DNA of 64,000 bases. Source: Larkinella punicea. GTDB lineage: Bacteria > Bacteroidota > Bacteroidia > Cytophagales > Spirosomataceae. The stretch covers positions 222,734 through 286,733 of the forward strand of contig NZ_QOWE01000010.1 of assembly GCF_003334855.1 (NCBI RefSeq), given 5' to 3'. Both the position numbers and the translations under genes were made by a program. Under the pieces are notes generated by a model, which did not search any database, was not told the origin of the DNA, and was given only the letters and a program-made list of their open reading frames with translations. Shown piece after piece: positions 53,090-61,636 of this stretch; the first letter of the stretch is position 1; every line of letters starts with the position of its first letter.

Positions 53090-53743
53090 ATGAAAACCTT
53101 TACCCTTGCCGGTTTATTACTTTTTGGCGTTTATACCACCCAGGCGCAACACTGGCAGGGGCAGCTAGGCACCAATGTAGCCACCTTACCAGGCCGTTCG
53201 CTGGAACTCACCTCGGCCTGGAGTCCGAATCTGAACCAGTGGGCGCTGACGTTCCATGCCGGATACACCTACCACAATCCATTCGGCGGTTTTCGTTCCG
53301 GGTATGCCTGTGATTGCGGAGTCGACAACCTGAAAACATCGGGTGCCTTCGTTAAAGTCGGCTCCCGGTTCGACGTCATTCGCCGGGCAGGTAAACCGAC
53401 TAAAGTAGGATTACCGATCGGCATTCATTTGATCGGTTCACAATACCGGCAGAAGGGCACGATTTCGTCCTTCCCCGACGGGCAACCGCGGACGCGTCTG
53501 CAAACCGCCAGCGGTTTTGTGCTGGGAATGGGCCTGACGGCCGCCCTCAACATCCGGTTTTCGTCGCGCTGGAATCTCGACCTGGGCGTTCAGAAGTTCA
53601 TTGCCTTGCAAAAGCGGACAGACTATTTCCTGTTCGACAATTTCATGTCGCACCAGCCGGGAATTGGCCTCACCGATTGGAAAAGCTCCTTTCCCGGTTT
53701 GCAGGGGATTATCGGTTTGAATTATCGGTTGGGGCGGATGTAG
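53090..53743 (+). CDS. Small secreted or outer-membrane beta-barrel-like protein
   Basis: 217 residues with a signal peptide (MKTFTLAGLLLFGVYTTQAQ). Alternating hydrophobic strands (LELTSAWSPNLNQWALTFHAGYTY, KVGSRFDVI, VGLPIGIHLIGSQY, GLTAALNIRFSSRWNLDLGVQKFIAL, IIGLNYRLG) and a strand-type C-terminal end suggest an 8-strand barrel such as OMP_b-brl. Three Cys at CDCG (about 60) are unusual for a barrel. No family is certain. Confidence 0.6.
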   Translation: MKTFTLAGLLLFGVYTTQAQHWQGQLGTNVATLPGRSLELTSAWSPNLNQWALTFHAGYTYHNPFGGFRSGYACDCGVDNLKTSGAFVKVGSRFDVIRRAGKPTKVGLPIGIHLIGSQYRQKGTISSFPDGQPRTRLQTASGFVLGMGLTAALNIRFSSRWNLDLGVQKFIALQKRTDYFLFDNFMSHQPGIGLTDWKSSFPGLQGIIGLNYRLGRM

Positions 53744-53797
53744 ATTTTTTTTATTCATCATCCCTTCCCAACTTGCTGCCCTTAATTCAATTATTCC

Positions 53798-54880
53798 ATG
53801 TCAACTCCAAATTCCCCCGTGCGGGTTCTCGTTGTCGGCTGCGGCAACATGGGTTCTTCGCACGCCATAGCGTATTCCACGAACGACGGTTTTGAAATCT
53901 GCGGCATCGTTTCCACCGGCAAAAGCAAGGAAGTTCTGAACGAGCGTCTCGGCGGTGGTTATGCCCTGTTCACCGATCTGGCTACGGCCCTCGCCGACAC
54001 CAAGCCCGATGCCGTTTGTATTTCGACCTATCCCGACACCCACGAAGTGTTTGCTATTCTGGCACTCGAACACGGCTGTCATGTGTTTATTGAAAAACCG
54101 CTCGCCGATACCGTCGAAGGTTCCGAGCGCGTGGTGGCTGCCGCCGAAAAAGCCGGCAAAAAAGTCGTTGTTGGGTATATCCTGCGCCAGCACCCTTCCT
54201 GGGAGAAGTTCATCGAAATTGCGCACGAAATGGGCAAACCGCTCGTGATGCGCATGAACCTGAACCAGCAAAGCCACGGCAGCATGTGGACCGTTCACCG
54301 GAATCTGATGAAAAGCCTCAGTCCGATTGTCGATTGTGGCGTCCATTACATCGACGTCATGTGCCAGATGACCCGCTCGAAACCGACGCAGGTGAACGCC
54401 ATCGGTGCGCGGCTGACGGAAGAAATTCCGGCGGGCAACTACAACTATGGCCAGTTGCAAATCCGGTTCGAAGATGGGTCGGTTGGTTGGTATGAGGCCG
54501 GTTGGGGACCGATGATGAGCGAAACCGCCTTTTTTGTCAAAGACGTGATCGGACCGAAAGGTTGCGTTTCCATTGTGGCCAAAAACGCCGGAGCGGCCGG
54601 CAAATCGGACAACGTGGATTCGCACACCAAAACCGAATCACTCCGGGTTCACCACGCGCCCCTCGACCAAAACGACCAGTTTGTGCAGGAAGACACCTGG
54701 ATCGACATGCAGGACGAGCCGGATCACCAGGAGCTTTGCAACCGCGAGCAACGGTATTTTCTGAAAGCCATTCGGGAAAACATCGACCTGACGGATCACT
54801 TGCAGGATGCCGTCAACAGCCTGCGCATCGCCTTTGCCTGTGATGAATCGGTGCGGACCGGCCAGCCGGTGATGTTGTAA
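53798..54880 (+). CDS. Gfo/Idh/MocA-family oxidoreductase
   Basis: 360 residues: NAD(P)-binding VVGCGNMGSSHAIA at the start, DTKPDAVCISTYPDTH, and the EKPLADTVEG motif with the conserved Lys; a C-terminal alpha/beta domain follows with VDCGVHYID and LQDAVNSLRIAFACDES. The family oxidises or epimerises sugars and inositols. There is no signal peptide. It lies between small envelope proteins and a convergent YihY gene. Substrate unknown. Confidence 0.9.
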   Translation: MSTPNSPVRVLVVGCGNMGSSHAIAYSTNDGFEICGIVSTGKSKEVLNERLGGGYALFTDLATALADTKPDAVCISTYPDTHEVFAILALEHGCHVFIEKPLADTVEGSERVVAAAEKAGKKVVVGYILRQHPSWEKFIEIAHEMGKPLVMRMNLNQQSHGSMWTVHRNLMKSLSPIVDCGVHYIDVMCQMTRSKPTQVNAIGARLTEEIPAGNYNYGQLQIRFEDGSVGWYEAGWGPMMSETAFFVKDVIGPKGCVSIVAKNAGAAGKSDNVDSHTKTESLRVHHAPLDQNDQFVQEDTWIDMQDEPDHQELCNREQRYFLKAIRENIDLTDHLQDAVNSLRIAFACDESVRTGQPVML

Positions 54881-54890
54881 ATGCTGCTGG

Positions 54891-55835
54891 TCAAGCGGGG
54901 TCGCCCGGCGATTGCAAATCCTGACCAGCACCATCCGGGCTGTCTACTTCTGTAATTTGATACGCGACGGCGTGGGTGCCCGGTTCGGCTTCCAGATGAA
55001 TCCATTGGGCAAAGTGACGGGTGAAACTCGCGCCGTAATAAAAAATCAGCGAGGAGTAGAAAACGAACAGGAGAATCAGCATAATCGACCCTGAAGCACC
55101 AAACAGGGACCGAACCGAACTGGTAATTAAAAACCGGTCCAGCACCTGTTCTCCGGCTTCGACCAGAATGCCCGTCACCAAAGCGCCCACCCAAACCGCC
55201 CGCCAACGAACGCGGATGTCGGGCAAATACTTGAAAATAACGGCAAACCAGACGGTCAGCATCAAAATCGACAGAAGATGCTGACCGACATCTGTCGACC
55301 AATCATACATCGCGCCCTGTTCCAGGCTATCTTTCAAGGGTAGAAACGTCCGGCGAACGGCCAGCGAAACCGTGAATAAAAAACCGGAAAACAGGATAAT
55401 ACCCAGTGCAACGACCCGATCGACCAACAGGTGCCAAACCTGTCTTTTAGCGACAGTCTTCACCCTCCAAAGCTGATTCAAAGAATTCTTGATGATGGCG
55501 AACAAGGTGGTGGAAGCGCCCAGCAAAAGCACAATGCTTAGGCCGGTTAAGAACGGGTTGGACCGCTCCTGTTGCAGATGCCGGGAAATATCCTGCAATT
55601 GACGGGCACTCTGATAACCAACCAGTTCAGCCAGTTTACGGATCAGCAGCACGTTCACGCGTTGGCCGTGTTCATTGAACAACTCTTCATACAACTGACT
55701 TAAAATGATGACGATGGGTGGTAAGGCAAACAGACTGAAAAAAGCCGTTGCTGCGGCCATGCGAATGGGGTCATTCGCTTTCAGATCCGAAAAAGCCCGA
55801 AGCGCTAATTGAAAAACAGGAATGGCTTTTTTCAC
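54891..55835 (-). CDS. YihY/BrkB-family inner-membrane protein
   Basis: 314 residues with six hydrophobic helices (for example AAATAFFSLFALPPIVIILSQL, PFLTGLSIVLLLGASTTLFAIIKNSLNQLW, GSIMLILLFVFYSSLIFYYGASF), which is the pattern of the virulence factor BrkB family (PF03631). The conserved SLNQLWRV follows helix 2. No confirmed biochemical function is known for the family. It converges on the Gfo/Idh/MocA gene, 10 bp between stops. Confidence 0.88.
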   Translation of the reverse strand: MKKAIPVFQLALRAFSDLKANDPIRMAAATAFFSLFALPPIVIILSQLYEELFNEHGQRVNVLLIRKLAELVGYQSARQLQDISRHLQQERSNPFLTGLSIVLLLGASTTLFAIIKNSLNQLWRVKTVAKRQVWHLLVDRVVALGIILFSGFLFTVSLAVRRTFLPLKDSLEQGAMYDWSTDVGQHLLSILMLTVWFAVIFKYLPDIRVRWRAVWVGALVTGILVEAGEQVLDRFLITSSVRSLFGASGSIMLILLFVFYSSLIFYYGASFTRHFAQWIHLEAEPGTHAVAYQITEVDSPDGAGQDLQSPGDPA

Positions 55836-55968
55836 GGTTGGTCAGATGACAATACTCCACGCTAACGCTGCGTTCAGACACATAGTTTAGACTTTTCTCC
55901 GCTCTTTTGATAGCCTATGCTACCAGAATAGCATATATCTTTACTTTTTCGATCAACAAGCTGATTTT

Positions 55969-56487
55969 ATGAAAACCCTGCTGCTCGCCTGTGCTCTATT
56001 TTTCGGGGCATTCACTGCCGTTTATTCACAGTCGCCCGCCAAAGCCGACGCACCTAAAATTTATGACCCGACTGCCAATGCGCAGCAGGACATCCAACAG
56101 GCGGTTGCCAAAGCGCAAAAGGAAGGCAAACACGTGCTGCTGCAACTCGGTGGCAACTGGTGCGTGTGGTGCCTCCGGTTCCATGCCCTGACCACTACCG
56201 ACACGACCCTCAATCGCTTACTGACCGACAATTATGTTGTTCTGCGCGTGAACTACAGTCCAGAGAACAAAAACGAGGAAACCCTGGCGCAACTGGGCTA
56301 TCCACAACGGTTTGGCTTCCCGGTTTTTGTGGTGCTGGATGAAAAAGGAAACCGGATTCACACCCAGAACTCGGCCTATCTGGAAGAGGGAAAAGGCCAC
56401 AGTCCGAAGTTGGTAGCGGATTTTTTACAGAGCTGGTCACCGAAAGCCCTGGATCCGAAATCATATCTCCCGAAAAAAAGTAAGTAA
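55969..56487 (+). CDS. Exported thioredoxin-like protein
   Basis: 172 residues with a signal peptide (MKTLLLACALFFGAFTAVYSQ). The fold is thioredoxin-like (DUF255/SoxW-type): LLQLGGNWCVWCLRFH with the redox pair CVWC, VLRVNYSPENKNEE and the cis-Pro region RFGFPVFVVLDEKGNRI. It acts in the periplasm on thiols. Upstream, a 7-bp inverted repeat TATGCTA (55916-55935) and a near match to the -7 box lie in the divergent gap to the YihY gene. Confidence 0.88.
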   Translation: MKTLLLACALFFGAFTAVYSQSPAKADAPKIYDPTANAQQDIQQAVAKAQKEGKHVLLQLGGNWCVWCLRFHALTTTDTTLNRLLTDNYVVLRVNYSPENKNEETLAQLGYPQRFGFPVFVVLDEKGNRIHTQNSAYLEEGKGHSPKLVADFLQSWSPKALDPKSYLPKKSK

Positions 56488-56553
56488 CCAAACGAAGCGT
56501 AGCGGGTTCCCAGCGGTGTCACCTTCCTAGCAACTGTAACTACATTTTGCCCC

Positions 56554-57345
56554 ATGCGGTCTTTAGTCCTCCTCTTGATCTCCTTTTTTTTCGCCACCGA
56601 CCCGGTTTTTGCCCAAAAAGCCCACGAAATCCAGCGGTTTCAGTTGAAGGAAGTGAAGCAGGGCGTCGCCGTTGATGCCACTCACTTTTACGTTATCAAC
56701 AACACTTCCCTTACCAAACATACGAAAACTGACGGCAAACAGGTGGCCGCCTGGCGGGATACAACGGGTTTATTGAAACACCTGAACAGTGGTGTTGTGC
56801 TCAACCGGAAACTCTTTTGCGTTCATTCCAATTACCCGGAAGTGCCGATGGTGAGTTCCATCGAAATTTTTGATGCCGAAACGCTTCGGCACATCGGTAG
56901 CCATAGCTTCGGACTGCTGCCCGGCTCGGCCACCTGGGCCGACTTTTACCAGGGCTACTGGTGGGTCGCCTTTGCCAATTACTCCGACAAAGCCTCCGCC
57001 GAAGGGCGCGACAACCGCTGGACGATGCTCGTAAAATTCAACGCCAACTGGGAGCGGCTGGAATCCTGGCAGTTTCCGGCGACGGTTTTGCAGGCTTTCG
57101 CCCCCAAAAGCACATCCGGCGGCACCTGGGGAAAAGAGGGGCTGATTTACTGCACCGGTCACGACAAACCGGAACTCTACGTCCTCAAACTCCCCGACCG
57201 TGGTTCTACCCTGCAACACGTAAAAACCATTCCGACCGTCAGTGAAGGGCAAGCCTTCGCTATCGACCGCAGCGTAAAGTCCAAACTGATTCTGTATGGA
57301 ATTACCCGAAACGATAATTTTGTGGTGGTTTCGGAGGTAAAATAA
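56554..57345 (+). CDS. Secreted propeller-like protein of unknown function
   Basis: 263 residues with a signal peptide (MRSLVLLLISFFFATDPVFAQ). Repeated strand turns (GVAVDATHFYVINNTSLTKHTKTDGKQ, KLFCVHSNYPEVPMVSSIEIFD, GQAFAIDRSVKSKLILYGITR) suggest a beta-propeller of the cycloisomerase/Ig-like type. It follows the thioredoxin gene by 66 bp and ends before the large nested repeat. No enzyme motif is recognised. Confidence 0.65.
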   Translation: MRSLVLLLISFFFATDPVFAQKAHEIQRFQLKEVKQGVAVDATHFYVINNTSLTKHTKTDGKQVAAWRDTTGLLKHLNSGVVLNRKLFCVHSNYPEVPMVSSIEIFDAETLRHIGSHSFGLLPGSATWADFYQGYWWVAFANYSDKASAEGRDNRWTMLVKFNANWERLESWQFPATVLQAFAPKSTSGGTWGKEGLIYCTGHDKPELYVLKLPDRGSTLQHVKTIPTVSEGQAFAIDRSVKSKLILYGITRNDNFVVVSEVK

Positions 57346-57375
57346 AAATCTAGATGAGGTGCAATAATAATCTAA

Positions 57376-57795
57376 ATACTGAATGTTGAATAGCGAATCA
57401 GTACTGTACGAAGGATTTAAAATGATTGGTAAACCGTTTTTCCTTCCCTTTTTTGGTCACGATTTTGCAAACGCTTGTCGATGCTAACGCAAATGAGGGG
57501 TGGTTGGCCGCGTAGCGGACGGATGTTTGTAGCCACAGTGTGCCATCAAGAAAGCCCGCGTGCCTTTGGGTACGCAATCACCTGCACCTGCCTGTTGCGT
57601 ACCCAAAGGCACGCGGGAGGAACCGGGTAGTCTTTTCGTTACAAACATCCGTCCGCTACGCGGCCAACCATCCCTCATTCGCGTTACAGTATCAGAAAAA
57701 ACCATTCTAAAGATCGTTCTACGCCAACAGCCAAAGAGGGTAAAAAAAATGCATCCTTCGTACACTACTGATTCAACATTCAGTATTCGATATTA
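57376..57795. repeat. Outer inverted repeat around nested repeat copy C
   Basis: 57376-57416 (AATACTGAATGTTGAA, a 7-nt insertion, TCAGTACTGTACGAAGGAT) is inverted at 57754-57789. The right arm runs on into ATTCGATATT, words also present in the tkt/rpiB palindrome. Copy C lies fully inside it. The 459-bp gap 57346-57804 between convergent genes contains nothing else and no gene. Confidence 0.8.
57485..57686. repeat. Nested palindromic repeat, copy C
   Basis: Outer arms of 46 bp (57485-57530 and 57641-57686) differ at two positions. Inner arms of 23 bp (57555-57577 and 57595-57617) are perfectly complementary, core GCGTGCCTTTGGGTACGC, with a 17-nt loop. The inner core is shared with copies A and B; the outer arms differ in sequence (GTTGGCCGCGTAGCGGACGG). 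No target-site duplication is visible. Confidence 0.9.
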
Positions 57796-57804
57796 AAAAC
57801 CGAT

Positions 57805-59034
57805 TCAAAGCTTAAAAATCCCCGTCACATATTTGGCGTTTACCCGGGCGCCGGGTTTGGCGGTGGCGGTGGCGATGTCGATTTCCCAGATGTACGTCCC
57901 CTCGGTGTAGCTCGTAACCGGCAGGTAGGTTTTTCCGTTTTCAACCGGTACCGACAGCGTAATGCCTCCCTGTCCGGCATGGGCCGGTATGCCGCCCGAC
58001 ACTTCTTTCACGGTTTTGGCATTCAGGTCGATGATGACGACGCTCAGGTTGACATCTTCGTAGGCCCACTGTCCGTTGACGGTCGGAAAACGGCCCATCT
58101 CGGCCAGCACCAGTCCGTTGCCCAGATACTGGCAATAATAGATTTTCCGGTTATTCGAAATTTCGTCCAGGTTGAAAAAATAGGTTGGATCGAAAACCGT
58201 CTCTCCGTTTTTAATCCGCAGAAAACCAGCCGGTTTGGTACGCTGCGAGAAGGTGTATGCCGACGAAGCCACGGTATAAATATCGCCGTTTTCGGTTTTG
58301 ATCAAGCCATTGCTGCTGTTAGCCGAACCCGCCGGTCCCGTGCGAACATCCTTGATGACTTTCTCCAGCGTAAAAGCCGGATAACTGTAGATGGCGACAT
58401 AAGCCGTGTCGGTAAAGGCCGTTTGCAACGTGGTCCGGTTCTGAAGGTAATACGAAACATAAGCTTTTCCGTCGCGAATCCGCATACCCGACGGCCACAC
58501 CAGGTCGTCCCTAAACAGCGGGGCCAGTGAGTTTTTCACCTGACCCGTGAGCGTTGGCGTGGCAACCGTTGCCGTGTAGAACGTGGCACTGCGGTTTTCG
58601 GCCGCCGTCCGGGGAATCTGAATACCGCCGAGCGTATTCTCGTCGATGACCGTCGGCACGTCGAAGTATTTTTCGAAGGTAAAACTTCCCTTTTGAACCA
58701 GTTTGTTCGATGCGTCGAGCACAAAACCTACCGCCGAGGGCGTTCCCTGGTTCGTTCCGCTGCCGCCGATGCTGAAGATCGTTTTGCCCGCCTGCACGTA
58801 CGTCCGGTTTCCCGTTTGCGCAATTCCCTGTCCGGCTACCGACAAGGTACCGCTCGTAATCGAGGTAGTTTGCAGCAGATAATCCGTTGACTGACTGGCT
58901 CCTACATCGCGGATGGCGACGACATACCCGCCGGTAACCGCCGGCGGATCAACCGGATCAGGGTCCTTGCTACACGAATTCAGCGACAGCCAGCAGCCTA
59001 CAGCCACCAGCATCAGAATGGTTTTGTTGTACAT
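57805..59034 (-). CDS. DUF4374-family lipoprotein
   Basis: 409 residues with lipobox SLNSC (Cys21). DUF4374 features: GGYVVAIRDVGASQSTDYLLQT at the start, TGNRTYVQAGKTIFSIG, IPRTAAENRSATFYTA, LVWPSGMRIRDGKAYVSYYLQ, GDIYTVASS and a C-terminal TYIWEIDIATA. The fold is a propeller. Such proteins are often next to TonB-dependent siderophore systems, but none is adjacent here. Surface or periplasmic lipoprotein; ligand unknown. Confidence 0.88.
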   Translation of the reverse strand: MYNKTILMLVAVGCWLSLNSCSKDPDPVDPPAVTGGYVVAIRDVGASQSTDYLLQTTSITSGTLSVAGQGIAQTGNRTYVQAGKTIFSIGGSGTNQGTPSAVGFVLDASNKLVQKGSFTFEKYFDVPTVIDENTLGGIQIPRTAAENRSATFYTATVATPTLTGQVKNSLAPLFRDDLVWPSGMRIRDGKAYVSYYLQNRTTLQTAFTDTAYVAIYSYPAFTLEKVIKDVRTGPAGSANSSNGLIKTENGDIYTVASSAYTFSQRTKPAGFLRIKNGETVFDPTYFFNLDEISNNRKIYYCQYLGNGLVLAEMGRFPTVNGQWAYEDVNLSVVIIDLNAKTVKEVSGGIPAHAGQGGITLSVPVENGKTYLPVTSYTEGTYIWEIDIATATAKPGARVNAKYVTGIFKL

Positions 59035-59203
59035 AACGATGCATGATAATGGCTACAATTTACTGATAATTGTGGGCAAAATCCAGGATTTCACTCCTGC
59101 AACAAAGCCTATATTCTGTCAACCCCCCGGGTTCAACCGGTTTCCCTTTTTACAAATCAGGAGTTCGATTGTGCCATTCAATTTGAGAATGTTTTATTCC
59201 TTC

Positions 59204-59581
59204 TCATTTCTGTTTCCGGCGCTCTTTGAGTTCGGCTCTCATCTCTTCTTTGATGGCCTGATACTGTTGGTATTGATCAGCATTCAGGATCTTTTTCAAC
59301 TCCTCGTCCTTCTTTTTCATCACAGCCTGAGCCTGCCGCGCCGTGCGGAGGTTTCGACCACCGGTTTCGATCAACACCTGGTTTTGTTTGGCATATTTCA
59401 GGTTGATAGCGGCCACCGGAGTTTCCTGCTCAGCGGACAGATTTAGTTTCTCTTTCATCCGCGCCGTCATTCGGGTGGCGCGTTCTTCGGGCGTTCCCAG
59501 TTCGCCCCGCTGGGCAAACGACGGGGCTGAAAGCAGGAGGAAGACAATGAAACAGACGGCTTTTGACAGGTTGGTTTTCAT
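59204..59581 (-). CDS. Spy-like (LTxxQ-type) periplasmic protein
   Basis: The start at 59581 (MKTNLSKAVCFIVFLLLSAPSFAQ) gives a signal peptide; an ORF from 59656 adds 25 unlikely residues. The mature 100 residues are helical and charged: EERATRMTARMKEKLNLSAEQ and LKKILNADQYQQYQAIKEEMRAELKERRKQK, a pattern found in Spy/CpxP-like and DUF4890-type Bacteroidota proteins. Possible roles are periplasmic chaperone or stress sensing. A TACGTTTG match to the -7 box lies 73 bp upstream (59654-59661). Confidence 0.8.
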   Translation of the reverse strand: MKTNLSKAVCFIVFLLLSAPSFAQRGELGTPEERATRMTARMKEKLNLSAEQETPVAAINLKYAKQNQVLIETGGRNLRTARQAQAVMKKKDEELKKILNADQYQQYQAIKEEMRAELKERRKQK

Positions 59582-59744
59582 ACTTTTCGACACGCGTTTC
59601 ATTTTATTGGATTGGCTTTTGTTTGAATGGTCTGCGCGACCGCGAAGACGATACAAACGTAGCCTGCGGATAGACCGAATTCCTGAAAACCGCCGTGAAG
59701 CCGACCAATTCGGCCCTCAAAGCGCCATGACTCCGGGTGAAAGC

Positions 59745-60512
59745 TCAGAACTCCTCCATCCACTTTTTGAACTGGGGCGCTCGGTCTTTGCTAATCACCA
59801 CCGAACCGCCCGGCAGGGGCTGAAGTTGCAATTGCAACCGGCCATTGAAATACAGCTCCGCTTCCTGAATGCTTTTCCGGAAGACGATAAACTGGCGATT
59901 GGCGCGAAAAAACTGCTGCGGGTCCAACTGATTTTCCAGATCGTCCAGCTTTTGATCGATGGGATAACGGATTCTGGTAAACAGCGTCGCGGAAACCACG
60001 CCCCCTTCAATGTCAAAATAGGCGATGTCGCTCACCTTGACCGGCAGCAGTTTATCCCGAAACTGAATCAGAAAGCTATTCCGGTAGGTTTTGGGCAGAA
60101 ACACCCGGCCACTGAGCATTTCCTGCATCTGTCGCACCACATCGTCGGTGGCCGGGCGGGTCAGCGAGCGGTATTTCAGCAGACTGGCTTCCAATGCCTC
60201 CCGTTCAATGGGTTTCAGCAGGTAATCGATGCTGTTGAGCTTGAAAGCCCGGATGGCATATTCGTCGAAAGCCGTCGTAAAAATGATCGGACACGGCACC
60301 CGGACCTGTTCCAGCAGCGAGAACGACAGCCCATCGGCCAGTTGAATGTCCGAGAAAATGAGGTCGGGAGTGGGCAGACTTTCCCACCGCTCCCGGCCCT
60401 CGGCCACACTGTCGATGACCGCCAGAACTGTGAGGGAAGGTTCGATGTCCCGCAGCAAAGCGGCCAGGTGCGTTGCCGCCAGAACTTCATCTTCGATCAG
60501 TATAACGCGCAT
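59745..60512 (-). CDS. LytTR-family response regulator
   Basis: 255 residues: receiver domain (1-120) with the acid pocket IEDE (7-8), phosphorylation Asp55 in FSDIQL, and Lys near LLKPIE; a C-terminal LytTR DNA-binding domain (about 150-255; FLIQFRDKLLPVKVSDIAYFDIEGGVV, RFFRANRQFIV-type block). It is controlled by the kinase encoded just upstream: their ORFs overlap by one base at 60512, as in a TGATG-type junction. Target genes are unknown. Confidence 0.93.
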   Translation of the reverse strand: MRVILIEDEVLAATHLAALLRDIEPSLTVLAVIDSVAEGRERWESLPTPDLIFSDIQLADGLSFSLLEQVRVPCPIIFTTAFDEYAIRAFKLNSIDYLLKPIEREALEASLLKYRSLTRPATDDVVRQMQEMLSGRVFLPKTYRNSFLIQFRDKLLPVKVSDIAYFDIEGGVVSATLFTRIRYPIDQKLDDLENQLDPQQFFRANRQFIVFRKSIQEAELYFNGRLQLQLQPLPGGSVVISKDRAPQFKKWMEEF

Positions 60513-61540
60513 CAGACAGCCGGAATTAAGGGTAAATGAACACTAAACTCACGTTCGGTTCGAACGATCTGAATGGTCTTCCCGGTCAGCAGCCGGTAGC
60601 GGTTTTCCAGATTGGGCAGGCCGGTTCCGGTTCCATCGGCGGGTTCGGGTTTGGGCTGGTAGCCGTTGCTAACCCGGATGAACGCGCCCGACGGGTCGAT
60701 AGCAAGCCGAATCGTCAACGGTTTGACGTTAGAAATAACGTTGTGTTTAACGCTATTTTCGATCAGAAGCTGCAACGACATCGGCGGAATCAGCCAGGAC
60801 GCTTCGGTCGGCAACTCGTTGTGAATTTGCAGATTAGCACCAAACCGCATCGTCAGCAGGAACGAATAGGCCATCGTAAACTGCATCTCTTCGGCAAACG
60901 GCACCAGTTCCCGGTTTTGAACCTGGAGCGAATACCGCAACACCTGCGATAGTTTGGACAGATACGGCTGCGTGTTGGCACTGCCTTCCCGAATCAGCGA
61001 ACTGAGGGCATTCAGCGAGTTGAACAGAAAATGAGGATTGAGCTGGGCGCGCAAGCCGTCGAGCTGGGCTTGCAGACTTTCCCGTTTCAGCCGCTCGTTT
61101 TCGGTCTGCATGCTGCGGTTTTGTTGCAGAACCGTCAGGAAATTCGCCACCAGCAAGGCCGTTCCCCACACGAAAAAACCGCGAAAGTAGGTGGTGACAA
61201 ACACGAGAATCGGTCGCTCGGGGTACCAGGGCAAGACCAGCGCGACGAAGAGCGCATTGATTCCCAGAAACAACAGAAAGTTGATACCGTACCAGCCGGC
61301 GAGGTTGAGCCGGGGTTCGTAGCCTTTCCGAATCAGCACATACCGGTTTAGTTCAATGAAGAAGAAGGTGAATGCGATGTGAAACAGCACCCGGACGACC
61401 AGAAAAACCGTGTCCGGCAAACCGGGTATGACCGCCAGTTGGGTTTGGTTCGCCAGCCGGATCAACGGCAGGTTCACCAGAACCGCCACGATCACCGATG
61501 CGATCCCGGAAATTTGCCGAAAAGAGAAGCGCGCATTCAT
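60512..61540 (-). CDS. LytS/YehU-type sensor histidine kinase
   Basis: 342 residues: four to five membrane helices (residues 10-140), then a His_kinase domain with LRAQLNPHFLFNSLNALSSLI (His170) and a HATPase module with LIENSVKHN (N-box) and GTGLPNLENRY (G-box). It has no periplasmic sensor domain, so it probably senses a membrane or small internal signal. Partner of the LytTR regulator, overlapped by one base. The typical short kinase of Bacteroidota. Confidence 0.93.
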   Translation of the reverse strand: MNARFSFRQISGIASVIVAVLVNLPLIRLANQTQLAVIPGLPDTVFLVVRVLFHIAFTFFFIELNRYVLIRKGYEPRLNLAGWYGINFLLFLGINALFVALVLPWYPERPILVFVTTYFRGFFVWGTALLVANFLTVLQQNRSMQTENERLKRESLQAQLDGLRAQLNPHFLFNSLNALSSLIREGSANTQPYLSKLSQVLRYSLQVQNRELVPFAEEMQFTMAYSFLLTMRFGANLQIHNELPTEASWLIPPMSLQLLIENSVKHNVISNVKPLTIRLAIDPSGAFIRVSNGYQPKPEPADGTGTGLPNLENRYRLLTGKTIQIVRTEREFSVHLPLIPAV

Positions 61541-61636
61541 GCTGCAAAGATGACGCCTTCGGGGCTGAATCGGGTACGAATCAAACTGAAACCGGAAAAT
61601 TCGACGGTCAATCAGCCAAAAACCGCCCTGAATTTC

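Noticed and set aside
57485..57686. Miniature inverted-repeat transposable element
   Set aside because: Arms would fit, but no target-site duplication is visible and the inner hairpin is shared with copies whose outer arms differ, so a standard MITE is not supported.
59343..60539. 398-codon + strand frame opposite the LytTR regulator
   Set aside because: Spans the Spy-like gene, a gap and the regulator; no motif.
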